From the NCBI GenBank assembly GCA_030683155.1, contig JAUXMV010000060.1:1-34522 (forward strand): a stretch of 34,522 nt of DNA. The letters are read 5' to 3'. A model generated the notes under the pieces. It worked only from the letters and a program-made list of their open reading frames with translations. It made no database searches and had not been told where the DNA came from. A program made the position numbers and the translations under genes. Every line of letters starts with the position of its first letter. Positions within the stretch are counted from its first letter, which is position 1. This DNA is from Bacteroidales bacterium (GTDB lineage Bacteria; Bacteroidota; Bacteroidia; Bacteroidales; F082). Shown here in pieces: positions 6,482 to 14,349 of this stretch.

Positions 6482-7699
6482 ATGCAACAATCTATAGTAA
6501 TTCTGGCCGGTGGTGGACCAGCACCAGGCATCAACACAGTTATAAGTACTGTGGCAAAGGTTTTTCTGAAAAGCGGATTCAGGGTCATCGGATTGCATGG
6601 AGGCTACAAGAGTCTCTTTTCGAGCAAGCCGGATATGATTGAATTTGATTTTTCGTTTGCAGACGACATTCAAAAGCAGGGAGGATCCGCCATTCAGATG
6701 AGCCGTCACAAGCCTAAAGATGAGGAGTTTAATACAAGATTTTTCATTCAGAACAATGTAAAACTACTTGTTACTATTGGTGGCGATGACACAGCATCTA
6801 CCGCAAACCGTATTTCGAGATATCTTGCTGAAAATAATTTCAAGATACAGAATATCCATGTGCCAAAAACCATCGACAATGACCTTCCACTTCCGGAAGG
6901 TTCTCCAACTTTTGGTTATTATTCTGCTAAAGATGAGGGTGTTCGTATTGCACAGACTGTGTATGAAGATGCCCGCACCAGTGGCAACTGGTTTGTGGTT
7001 TCTGCCATGGGCCGCGAAGCAGGTCATCTGGCATTTGGTATCGGAGCGGCATGTCACCTGCCGATGATCATTATTCCAGAGATGTTCAATAAAACTGAAG
7101 TGACTTTTGACCGCATCGTTCGCCTGATAATTTCATCGATGGTAAAAAGAAAACTTTTAGGAATTAAATATGGTGTGGCTATCGTCAGCGAAGGCGTATT
7201 CCATTTTATGACAGATGAAGAAATTGTTTCATCCGGCGTCAATTTCACCTTTGATGATCACGGACATCCTGAGCTCGGAAATGTGAGTAAAGCCCACATT
7301 TATAATATGTTGCTTCAACACAAACTCAAAGAGCTGAATATAAATATCAAAAGTCGACCAGTCGAATTAGGCTATGAACTTCGTTGTGTGCGTCCTACGG
7401 CGTTCGACCTTATGTATTGCGGATTGCTCGGTTATGGTGTCAAGGAACTTTTTGATCGCGGCATCAGTGCTGCAATGGTAACATCAGATCCAGCCGGAAA
7501 AGTTGCACCACTGTACCTGAAGGATGTAGCCGATGAAAATGGTAAGGTTAAGCCACGTCTGGTGGACATGGACAGCGAAAAAGCACATATGGTTTTTAAC
7601 AACGGATTACAATTTATTGGTCCTGAGGATCATGTTGCTGCCCGAAAATATCTTGACGATCCGGAACATTACGACTTTAATAATATCTTAAATTGGTAA
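6482..7699 (+). CDS. pfkA: 6-phosphofructokinase, residues of the PPi-dependent type
   Basis: This glycolytic enzyme phosphorylates fructose-6-phosphate to the 1,6-bisphosphate and has 405 residues. The phosphoryl-donor loop is AGGGPAPGIN (9-18). GGDD at 100-103 and PKTIDND at 128-134 follow; Asp132 is the catalytic base. MGREAGH (176-182) and IIPE (197-200) shape the sugar-phosphate site. In this family a second Asp in GGDD together with Lys in PKTIDND marks pyrophosphate-using enzymes, whereas ATP-using ones have Gly at both positions. The enzyme is therefore probably PPi:fructose-6-phosphate phosphotransferase, which is reversible and usually not allosteric. It is longer than classical 320-residue bacterial PfkA. 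It is a single gene with its own promoter and a terminator at 7712-7749. Confidence 0.92.
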   Translation: MQQSIVILAGGGPAPGINTVISTVAKVFLKSGFRVIGLHGGYKSLFSSKPDMIEFDFSFADDIQKQGGSAIQMSRHKPKDEEFNTRFFIQNNVKLLVTIGGDDTASTANRISRYLAENNFKIQNIHVPKTIDNDLPLPEGSPTFGYYSAKDEGVRIAQTVYEDARTSGNWFVVSAMGREAGHLAFGIGAACHLPMIIIPEMFNKTEVTFDRIVRLIISSMVKRKLLGIKYGVAIVSEGVFHFMTDEEIVSSGVNFTFDDHGHPELGNVSKAHIYNMLLQHKLKELNINIKSRPVELGYELRCVRPTAFDLMYCGLLGYGVKELFDRGISAAMVTSDPAGKVAPLYLKDVADENGKVKPRLVDMDSEKAHMVFNNGLQFIGPEDHVAARKYLDDPEHYDFNNILNW

Positions 7700-7711
7700 T
7701 TTGATTTAAAC

Positions 7712-7749
7712 AAATGGCCGGATTTGCAGTGATGTAAATCCGGCCATTT
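7712..7749. terminator. Bidirectional terminator
   Basis: The 14-bp perfect stem AAATGGCCGGATTT / AAATCCGGCCATTT (7712-7725, 7736-7749) has a 10-nt loop and A/T-rich flanks. It lies between the convergent phosphofructokinase and dehydrogenase genes. Confidence 0.88.
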
Positions 7750-7770
7750 TGTTTTCGAAGCCTTTTTCTT

Positions 7771-8715
7771 TTATCTGAAAGCCTTTTCAATTTTTTGCGC
7801 CAAAACCGAAGCCATACGCACATTTGATTCAAAAGTCCAGCCGGCAATATGCGGGCTTAAAATTACGTCCATTCTGGCAATTAATTTTCTGAAGGCTTCG
7901 GGCAGGCTGCCAGCCTGAATATCTTCGAACGAAAATTTCTCATATTCCAGCACATCCAGACAACCGCCCTTCACGATTCCATTCTCTAAAGCTTCTATCA
8001 AGGCAGCAGTTTTAACGACAGCACCGCGTGAAGTATTGATCAGGTAAATCGATTTTGAGAACCGCGATAAATAGTTTTCATCAACGAGATAGTGGGTTTC
8101 GTCTGTCAAAGGCACATGAAGACTCAGGATATCAGCTTGTTCAAAAATTTGATTCATGTCCGCTTCCTCCACCAAAGCTGAACCAAAGCCTGTTTTATAT
8201 TTATCATAAGCCAGCACTCTTGCTTCAAAACCAGCCAATTTACGGGCAAAAGCAGCGCCTGTGTTGCCATAACCTATGATACCAATCGTTTTCCCTTTGA
8301 TTTCGTGTCCGCGGTTTTCTTCGCGCTGCCAAACACCCTGACGCACTTCGGCATCCGCTTTCAACAAATTATTGAACAACGCCAAAAGCATCCCTAAGGC
8401 CTGCTCTGCAACTGCATCCCTGTTTCCTTCGGGCGCATTCAAACAGAGTATTCCAAGTTTTTCAGCATAGGTAGCATCGATATTTTCCATGCCTGCCCCT
8501 ACCCTTGCGATAAATTTCAACTGTGTTGAGGCATCAAGTATTTTTTTGTCAATTGGTATTTTGCTGCGAATGACAAAGCCAGAATACTCATCTGCCACTT
8601 TCACATAATCTTCATTACGGAAACCGGGGAAATATTCACAATGAAACCCCATGTTTTCGAGGCTATCCTGTAACGAAGGATGGGCTGAATCAATAAACAA
8701 GACTTTCTCTGACAT
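7771..8715 (-). CDS. D-isomer 2-hydroxyacid dehydrogenase (phosphoglycerate dehydrogenase-like)
   Basis: This NAD-dependent oxidoreductase has 314 residues from the ATG at 8715; a TTG three bases upstream is less likely to be the start. The nucleotide-binding loop is GYGNTG (148-153), with an Asp at 171 ending the second Rossmann strand, which favours NAD over NADP. Catalytic residues are Arg230 (NTSRG), Glu257 (CLDVLE) and His289 (SPHIAGW). The length matches the short form, without the ACT or ASB regulatory domain of long SerA. D-3-phosphoglycerate is the likeliest substrate, but other 2-hydroxyacids are possible. It lies 30 bp behind the lipoprotein gene on the same strand and is probably cotranscribed. 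No serC is adjacent. Confidence 0.9.
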   Translation of the reverse strand: MSEKVLFIDSAHPSLQDSLENMGFHCEYFPGFRNEDYVKVADEYSGFVIRSKIPIDKKILDASTQLKFIARVGAGMENIDATYAEKLGILCLNAPEGNRDAVAEQALGMLLALFNNLLKADAEVRQGVWQREENRGHEIKGKTIGIIGYGNTGAAFARKLAGFEARVLAYDKYKTGFGSALVEEADMNQIFEQADILSLHVPLTDETHYLVDENYLSRFSKSIYLINTSRGAVVKTAALIEALENGIVKGGCLDVLEYEKFSFEDIQAGSLPEAFRKLIARMDVILSPHIAGWTFESNVRMASVLAQKIEKAFR

Positions 8716-8745
8716 CAATATGAGCGTTCAGTTATTTATATATTA

Positions 8746-9921
8746 TTATCTGTCCGTCCTTTTCATGAGTCCGGTTTCATTCCTTATAATTTTTCGCACC
8801 AGATAATTCAATTGTCTGGCCGCATCCATAACAAGCACACCATCAGGAGGAAAAGGCGCCGGACCTCTGCGCATCATTTCAAGTGTTTCGGGCGTACAAG
8901 CTTTCAAATCACCGTTTACGACAGCAAAACTGTGTGCAAAGTTTGAGGTGGCTTCCATTGGAGTCGTATGGATGGTTCGGCGGGCTGCATTATCGACAAA
9001 ATCAACTGATCCTCTCAGCAATGCATTTTTAAGCAGAATTGTTTCATTTACAATTGCCTCAACCACCCTGTATCTAACGACTTCAATTACTTTTCCAGTT
9101 GAGTCGAGCATTACATTTCCGTTTGCATCCCTTTTAGGCTGTTTGCCATCTTCAATTTCTTTTTGTTCGGTAAATCGCCGGTTTTCCATCCTTTCAGGTG
9201 AAATAATAATTTGCTTAAGGGTTGCATAAATCGTGTAATCGTAAACAACATTCTTCTGTTCAATGAGGTCGTAACGAACAAATTCTCCATCAAATTCCTT
9301 CATAGAAAAGCTTAATAATTCTTGCTCAAACTCATTTGGGACAGGCATTCCGGTTTGATTGTCAAAAAGTATTAAAACCTGATTTGTGCCTTTAAGCAAG
9401 GCTTCACGCATAAGCTGGTCAATCTGAGGATAGTCGGGACTTAGGATCTTGAGGTCGTTGAGTACATTAAAGGCTTGTCGGGCATCGGCTCTGTTTCCGT
9501 TTTTCAGCAATGCTTCGGCCTTTGTAAAAAGATATCTCTGCGCCTTTGCCTTTGCCTCATTAATCTCGGGAATCAGATCAATCGGAACAAAGTTAATTGC
9601 AGTCTTCACTTCAGTGGGTAATGTTTTCACCTTTGCCTGTCTGTTGTTCATTGCCTGATAAAGGCTAAAAACTTCAGGCCAGATATCTGGGTTTTCACTT
9701 GCGCGTAACAACCTTATACGATCATGGTTGGCCTGATTTGCAGTATGATAAGCCTGTTCCAGAATAGACAGATCAGCTGCTTTAATTTTACCTCCACGAA
9801 TTTTCCGGCTCACTTTTTCTATTGCATCATCGTAGCGTTCATTTTTGATAAGCCGCGATGGTGAACTGCATGAAACTACTGCCAGAAACAGGAAAATTAC
9901 GATAGTAAATTGTATCTTCAT
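8746..9921 (-). CDS. Uncharacterised lipoprotein with helical repeat N-terminus
   Basis: This 391-residue protein starts with a lipoprotein signal peptide: MKIQ, then a hydrophobic run, with the lipobox AVVSC and Cys18 as lipidation site. Residues about 20-180 are helix-rich with TPR-like patterning (NERYDDAIEKVSRKI, ALLKNGNRADARQAF). The second half looks alpha/beta (VLILFDNQTG, EFVRYDLIE) and contains several charged strands. I do not recognise a named family. It is probably anchored in the inner or outer membrane facing the periplasm. It leads a two-gene transcript with the dehydrogenase and is divergent from the MMPL exporter across 154 bp, with no clear TAnnTTTG box. Confidence 0.8.
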   Translation of the reverse strand: MKIQFTIVIFLFLAVVSCSSPSRLIKNERYDDAIEKVSRKIRGGKIKAADLSILEQAYHTANQANHDRIRLLRASENPDIWPEVFSLYQAMNNRQAKVKTLPTEVKTAINFVPIDLIPEINEAKAKAQRYLFTKAEALLKNGNRADARQAFNVLNDLKILSPDYPQIDQLMREALLKGTNQVLILFDNQTGMPVPNEFEQELLSFSMKEFDGEFVRYDLIEQKNVVYDYTIYATLKQIIISPERMENRRFTEQKEIEDGKQPKRDANGNVMLDSTGKVIEVVRYRVVEAIVNETILLKNALLRGSVDFVDNAARRTIHTTPMEATSNFAHSFAVVNGDLKACTPETLEMMRRGPAPFPPDGVLVMDAARQLNYLVRKIIRNETGLMKRTDR

Positions 9922-10075
9922 ATCAATAAATATTTGGAGATTTCAAGTTTTATGCTGCTTTTAAAACAAATATTGAACCAATTTTTATATTACAATTTAT
10001 TGTACTAATTTCGAGTGCTTAAATCGATTGGAAATTTCACTCGGAAATAAACGCTGATATTGTCTAAACTATTTG

Positions 10076-12484
10076 ATGATGTGGACATTGCTCATAAGGT
10101 TGATTCTTAGAAACCGACTTGCAAATTTAATAATTATTGGTCTTATCACCCTGTTTATGGGTTGGCAAGGCTCAAAAGTACAAATGTCTTACGAATTTGC
10201 AAAGATGTTACCATCGAGCGATACTGCCAGTATCGTTTACGAGGAATTCAAGGAAATTTTCGGACAGGACGGCAGTGTGATGTTTGCCGGAGTTCAGGAT
10301 GAGCGGTTGTTTGAGCTGGAACATTTCAGGGCATGGCATGAATTGACAGAAGAAGTACTCCGTATTGAGGGCGTGGAAGAAGTCGTTTCTATTACAAGAA
10401 TGTATCAGCTTATCCGCAATGACAGTCTTAAAAAGTTTGATTTCCTTCCCGTGATGGAAAAATTTCCTGACAATCAGGAAGAACTTGATTCATTGAGGAA
10501 AGTGATTTTCAATCTCCCGTTTTACGATGGAATACTCTACAACAGTGAAACCAACGTCAGTATGATGATGATTACACTGGACAAAAATATTCTGAATACA
10601 AAAAACAGGGTGGCTTTGGTTTATGAAATCAAGAAGACACTTGATACTTTTACTGATCAATATGATATTGAGTTGCGCTATTCAGGGCTGCCCTACATTC
10701 GTACGATTACAGCCGAGAAAATTCAGCATGAGCTCATGCTTTTTGTATTTCTCTCCCTGTTGATAGCCTTCATCATTCTGATAACCTTTTTCAGATCAGG
10801 CAAAAATGTAATGTTTATCATCCTTATTGTACTGATATCAGTTGCGTTTATGTTTGGTATTTTGCAGCTGCTGGGATACAAAATCACCATTCTTACAGGC
10901 ATCCTTCCTCCGCTGCTCATTGTAATTGGGGTAGAAAATTCCATTTTTCTGCTCAACAAGTATTACAGTGAATATTTTATTCACCGAAACAAAATGAAGG
11001 CGCTGACAAGAGTAATCAGACGCATCGGTGCAGCCAATTTTCTTACCAATGCAACCACTGCAGCTGGCTTTGCCGCATTTATCATAACCGGTAATGAAAT
11101 GCTGGTGGAATTTGGAATAGTAGCCTCTATCAATATCCTTGTGGCCTATGTTATCAGTCTGTTTATGATACCCATTGTATTCAGCTATCTGCCGGAGCCA
11201 AAGCCAAAACACTATCAGCACTTCGAAAAAGGCAATGTAAACAACATTCTTAAAAAAATTGTCTATGTCATCCTGAATCACAGAAACAAAGTATATATCG
11301 TTACCGCAATACTTATCATTGGAGCTATTTTTGGTATTACAAAACTTAAAACTACAGGAAACGTAGTAGATGATATCTCTCATAAAGATCAATTGTATAA
11401 AGACCTGATGTTTTTTGAAGAACATTTTAACGGAGTGATGCCTTTTGAAATCAGTATTGACACCCATCGTAAAAGAGGTGTATTGCGGGCTTCCACCATC
11501 TCGAAAATTGATCAGCTTCAGGATACACTTGCAACCTATCCGCAATTCAGCAAACCGATTTCCATCGTAGAATTGATAAAATTTTCGAAACAGGCTTTCT
11601 TTTATGGCGATCCTGATTTTTATAGTTTGCCCAACAGTCAGGAAAGGAACTTCATCCTTTCTTACATGCCTGATTTCAAAGGAGATAAACGGACTATTTT
11701 AAATTCTTTTGTTGATACAAGCCTTCAGATCACACGGGTCAGCGTTCAGTTGGCCAATGTAACAACAAAACAGATTGACAGTATTCAGCAGAATCTGATG
11801 CCCAAAATTGATTCAATTTTCCCTCCTGCAGATTACACTGTTAAAAACACAGGAACGAGTATTGTCTTTCTGAAAGGAACCAACTATCTGGTTCAGAATC
11901 TGATTTCATCCTTGTTGCTTGCATTGTTTGTCATAGCCCTTTTGATGGCACTAACATTCTCGTCCTTCAAAATGATTGTTATTTCACTCATTCCCAATCT
12001 TATACCGCAGCTACTTACAGCAGCCATGATGGGATATGCAGGCATTTCGATCAAGCCCTCAACAATTTTGATATTCAGTATTGCATTAGGTATAAGTGTG
12101 GACAATACTATACATTTTCTTTCCCGTTATCGTCAGCAGCTGCTTCTGAACAACTGGAAAATTCACGAATCTGTGTTGGCAGCGCTTCTCGAAACAGGAT
12201 TCAGCATGATCTACTCCGCAGTTGTATTGTTTTTTGGCTTTGCCATATTTATCCTATCCTCATTTGGCGGTACTGAAGCTTTGGGATATCTTGTTTCATT
12301 TACACTGATTATTGCTATGTTATCGAACCTTTTTGTGTTGCCTTCGTTATTATTGACACTCGATCGCTGGAGCACAACCAAGGCGTTCAGGGAACCTCTG
12401 CTCGAAATACTTGATGAGGAAGATGACATCGATTTAGATATTCTGGAAATAGAAACGCTGGAAGAACTTGAAAAAAAAGAATAA
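10076..12484 (+). CDS. MMPL/RND-superfamily exporter
   Basis: This inner-membrane transporter of 802 residues has the duplicated RND layout. One helix near residues 15-30 precedes a soluble periplasmic loop (about 38-220) and five helices (about 222-372, including FVFLSLLIAFIILITFF). A second half follows with a helix near 410, a loop to about 640 and five more helices. The second half keeps an Asp in GISVDNTIHF, the place of the proton-relay Asp of RND pumps. The first half has GVENSIF, with Glu. The acidic tail (DEEDDIDLD...) is cytosolic. Related proteins export lipids or hydrophobic compounds, and the substrate here is unknown. The start is the ATG at 10076 or 10079, since the frame also opens at a TTG three bases earlier. 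It is followed after 18 bp by rfbA. Confidence 0.9.
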   Translation: MMWTLLIRLILRNRLANLIIIGLITLFMGWQGSKVQMSYEFAKMLPSSDTASIVYEEFKEIFGQDGSVMFAGVQDERLFELEHFRAWHELTEEVLRIEGVEEVVSITRMYQLIRNDSLKKFDFLPVMEKFPDNQEELDSLRKVIFNLPFYDGILYNSETNVSMMMITLDKNILNTKNRVALVYEIKKTLDTFTDQYDIELRYSGLPYIRTITAEKIQHELMLFVFLSLLIAFIILITFFRSGKNVMFIILIVLISVAFMFGILQLLGYKITILTGILPPLLIVIGVENSIFLLNKYYSEYFIHRNKMKALTRVIRRIGAANFLTNATTAAGFAAFIITGNEMLVEFGIVASINILVAYVISLFMIPIVFSYLPEPKPKHYQHFEKGNVNNILKKIVYVILNHRNKVYIVTAILIIGAIFGITKLKTTGNVVDDISHKDQLYKDLMFFEEHFNGVMPFEISIDTHRKRGVLRASTISKIDQLQDTLATYPQFSKPISIVELIKFSKQAFFYGDPDFYSLPNSQERNFILSYMPDFKGDKRTILNSFVDTSLQITRVSVQLANVTTKQIDSIQQNLMPKIDSIFPPADYTVKNTGTSIVFLKGTNYLVQNLISSLLLALFVIALLMALTFSSFKMIVISLIPNLIPQLLTAAMMGYAGISIKPSTILIFSIALGISVDNTIHFLSRYRQQLLLNNWKIHESVLAALLETGFSMIYSAVVLFFGFAIFILSSFGGTEALGYLVSFTLIIAMLSNLFVLPSLLLTLDRWSTTKAFREPLLEILDEEDDIDLDILEIETLEELEKKE

Positions 12485-12502
12485 CAATTAAAAAATTGAG
12501 CC

Positions 12503-13363
12503 ATGAAAGGAATAATCTTAGCAGGCGGTTCAGGAACCCGGCTTCACCCATTGACACTTGCAGTGAGTAAGCAGCTGATGCCAATTTACGACAAACCAAT
12601 GATTTATTATCCCATGTCGATACTGATGATGGCAGGAATTAATGAAATACTTATTATTTCAACACCGCAGGATCTGCCAAATTTCAAGAAATTGCTGGGT
12701 GACGGCAAGGGTCTTGGTTGTTCTTTTACATATGAAGAACAAGCTGTTCCCAACGGTCTGGCACAAGCTTTTGTAATTGGCGAGTCGTTTATCGGCAATG
12801 ACAAGGTAGCACTTGTTTTAGGAGATAATATATTTTATGGAAGCGGTCTTCAAAACCTGATGGTTGAAAATAGTGATCCTGTAGGCGGTGTGGTGTTTGC
12901 TTACCATGTCTCCGACCCTGAACGTTATGGTGTTGTTGAGTTTGACGGAAATAATAAAGCCATCTCGATTGAAGAAAAACCAAAAGCGCCAAAATCAAAT
13001 TATGCTGTTCCAGGACTTTATTTTTACGATAATTCTGTTGTTGAGGTAGCCAAAAATATACAGCCCAGTGCAAGGGGCGAATACGAAATCACTGATGTGA
13101 ATAGATATTATCTGAATAAAGGACTGCTAAAAGTAGGAATTCTTGGCCGTGGCACAGCCTGGCTGGACACAGGCACTTTTGAATCACTTTTGCAGGCTTC
13201 ACAGTTCGTTCAGGTCATTGAGCAGCGTCAGGGTCTTAAAGTGGGTTGTATTGAGGAAATTGCCTATTACAAAGGTTTTATCAAAAAAGAACAACTTGAA
13301 AAACTTGCACAGCCACTCATGAAAAGTGGTTATGGCGAGTACCTGATGAATCTTATAAAATAA
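12503..13363 (+). CDS. rfbA: Glucose-1-phosphate thymidylyltransferase
   Basis: It converts glucose-1-phosphate and dTTP to dTDP-glucose, the first step of dTDP-rhamnose and related deoxysugar synthesis. The 286 residues match RmlA/RfbA. The nucleotide-binding signature is [13 protein letters not shown] (6-18), followed by [23 protein letters not shown] with the metal-binding Asp, and [20 protein letters not shown]. The region [10 protein letters not shown] near residue 215 is also typical. It sits 18 bp behind the MMPL exporter and 11 bp before a prenyl synthase, without rfbB, rfbC or rfbD in the window. A surface polysaccharide or O-antigen role is likely but is inferred. Confidence 0.95.
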   Translation: MKGIILAGGSGTRLHPLTLAVSKQLMPIYDKPMIYYPMSILMMAGINEILIISTPQDLPNFKKLLGDGKGLGCSFTYEEQAVPNGLAQAFVIGESFIGNDKVALVLGDNIFYGSGLQNLMVENSDPVGGVVFAYHVSDPERYGVVEFDGNNKAISIEEKPKAPKSNYAVPGLYFYDNSVVEVAKNIQPSARGEYEITDVNRYYLNKGLLKVGILGRGTAWLDTGTFESLLQASQFVQVIEQRQGLKVGCIEEIAYYKGFIKKEQLEKLAQPLMKSGYGEYLMNLIK

Positions 13364-13374
13364 TTGTTTTTCCA

Positions 13375-14349
13375 ATGGTTAAAATTCAGGAATTTCAACA
13401 AATAATTAACGAACTTATTGAATCTCAGGATTTCAAAAAGTCACCATCAGAGCTCTACGAGCCGATATGCTACGTGATGTCGCAGGAAGGAAAGCGTCTC
13501 AGGCCTCTGTTAACTTTACTTGCCTGTGATTTATTTGATGGTGACATTCAGAAAGCCCTCTATCCGGCAATGGCGATAGAAGTTTTTCACAACTTTACCC
13601 TTGTGCATGACGATATCATGGACAATGCACCGCTCAGAAGAGGGAAAGAGACTGTTTATAAAAAATGGAATTCAAATATTGCCATTCTTGCAGGAGACAC
13701 AATGTTTGCAATGGCCTATCAATATGCGGTTAAGACAGATCCGGAATTGATTTCTGAAATCCTTGGTGTATTTAGTCAGGCTGCAATTGAAGTATGTGAA
13801 GGACAGCAACTTGACATGAATTTTGAAAATATAGAGCAGGTTACTATTGACGATTATTTAAATATGATTCGTCTTAAAACTGCTGTGCTATTGGGTGCGA
13901 GTCTTAAAATTGGTGCCATTGCCGCAAAAGCAGACATTCAATCAGTAAAAGATATTTACGAATTTGGGATCCATCTTGGAATAGCTTTTCAACTTAAGGA
14001 CGACCTTTTGGATGCGTTTGGCAACGAACAGAAGTTTGGGAAAAAAAGTGGTGGTGATATCGTAGCCAACAAAAAAACTTATCTGTATCTCAAGGCCAGA
14101 GAACTTGCCAATCAACAGCAGGCAGATGAATTATCCTTATTGTACAAAAGTCAGCCTGAAGATCCGGCAGAAAAGATATTCAAGGTAAAAGAAATTTTTA
14201 ATCTATACGGAATTGAGGGATATGTATTAAATGTTATGGAGGAATATTACGAAAAAAGCCTTGGATTTCTGGATGCTGTCAATGCAGACAAGGGCAAAAA
14301 AGATGCTTTGCGCACTTTTGCAGCGCAATTATATCATCGGGTTCACTGA
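13375..14349 (+). CDS. Trans-polyprenyl diphosphate synthase
   Basis: This 324-residue all-helical prenyltransferase condenses isopentenyl diphosphate with allylic diphosphates. The first Asp-rich motif is DDIMD at 79-83 followed by LRRG. The second is DDLLD at 209-213 in FQLKDDLLDAFG. EGKRLRP at 38-44 binds diphosphate. The residue five before the first motif is Phe74, an aromatic gate that in this family tends to limit chain length to about C15-C20. That length is inferred; a long-chain quinone-tail enzyme is the alternative. It is the last gene of the exporter-rfbA-prenyl synthase operon. Its stop overlaps the convergent ABC-F gene by 7 bp, with no terminator between them. Confidence 0.92.
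   Translation: MVKIQEFQQIINELIESQDFKKSPSELYEPICYVMSQEGKRLRPLLTLLACDLFDGDIQKALYPAMAIEVFHNFTLVHDDIMDNAPLRRGKETVYKKWNSNIAILAGDTMFAMAYQYAVKTDPELISEILGVFSQAAIEVCEGQQLDMNFENIEQVTIDDYLNMIRLKTAVLLGASLKIGAIAAKADIQSVKDIYEFGIHLGIAFQLKDDLLDAFGNEQKFGKKSGGDIVANKKTYLYLKARELANQQQADELSLLYKSQPEDPAEKIFKVKEIFNLYGIEGYVLNVMEEYYEKSLGFLDAVNADKGKKDALRTFAAQLYHRVH

Noticed and set aside
6256-6709. Minus-strand reading frames upstream of and within the phosphofructokinase gene
   Set aside because: They overlap the promoter region and a strongly supported gene on the other strand, and their translations show no recognisable domain.
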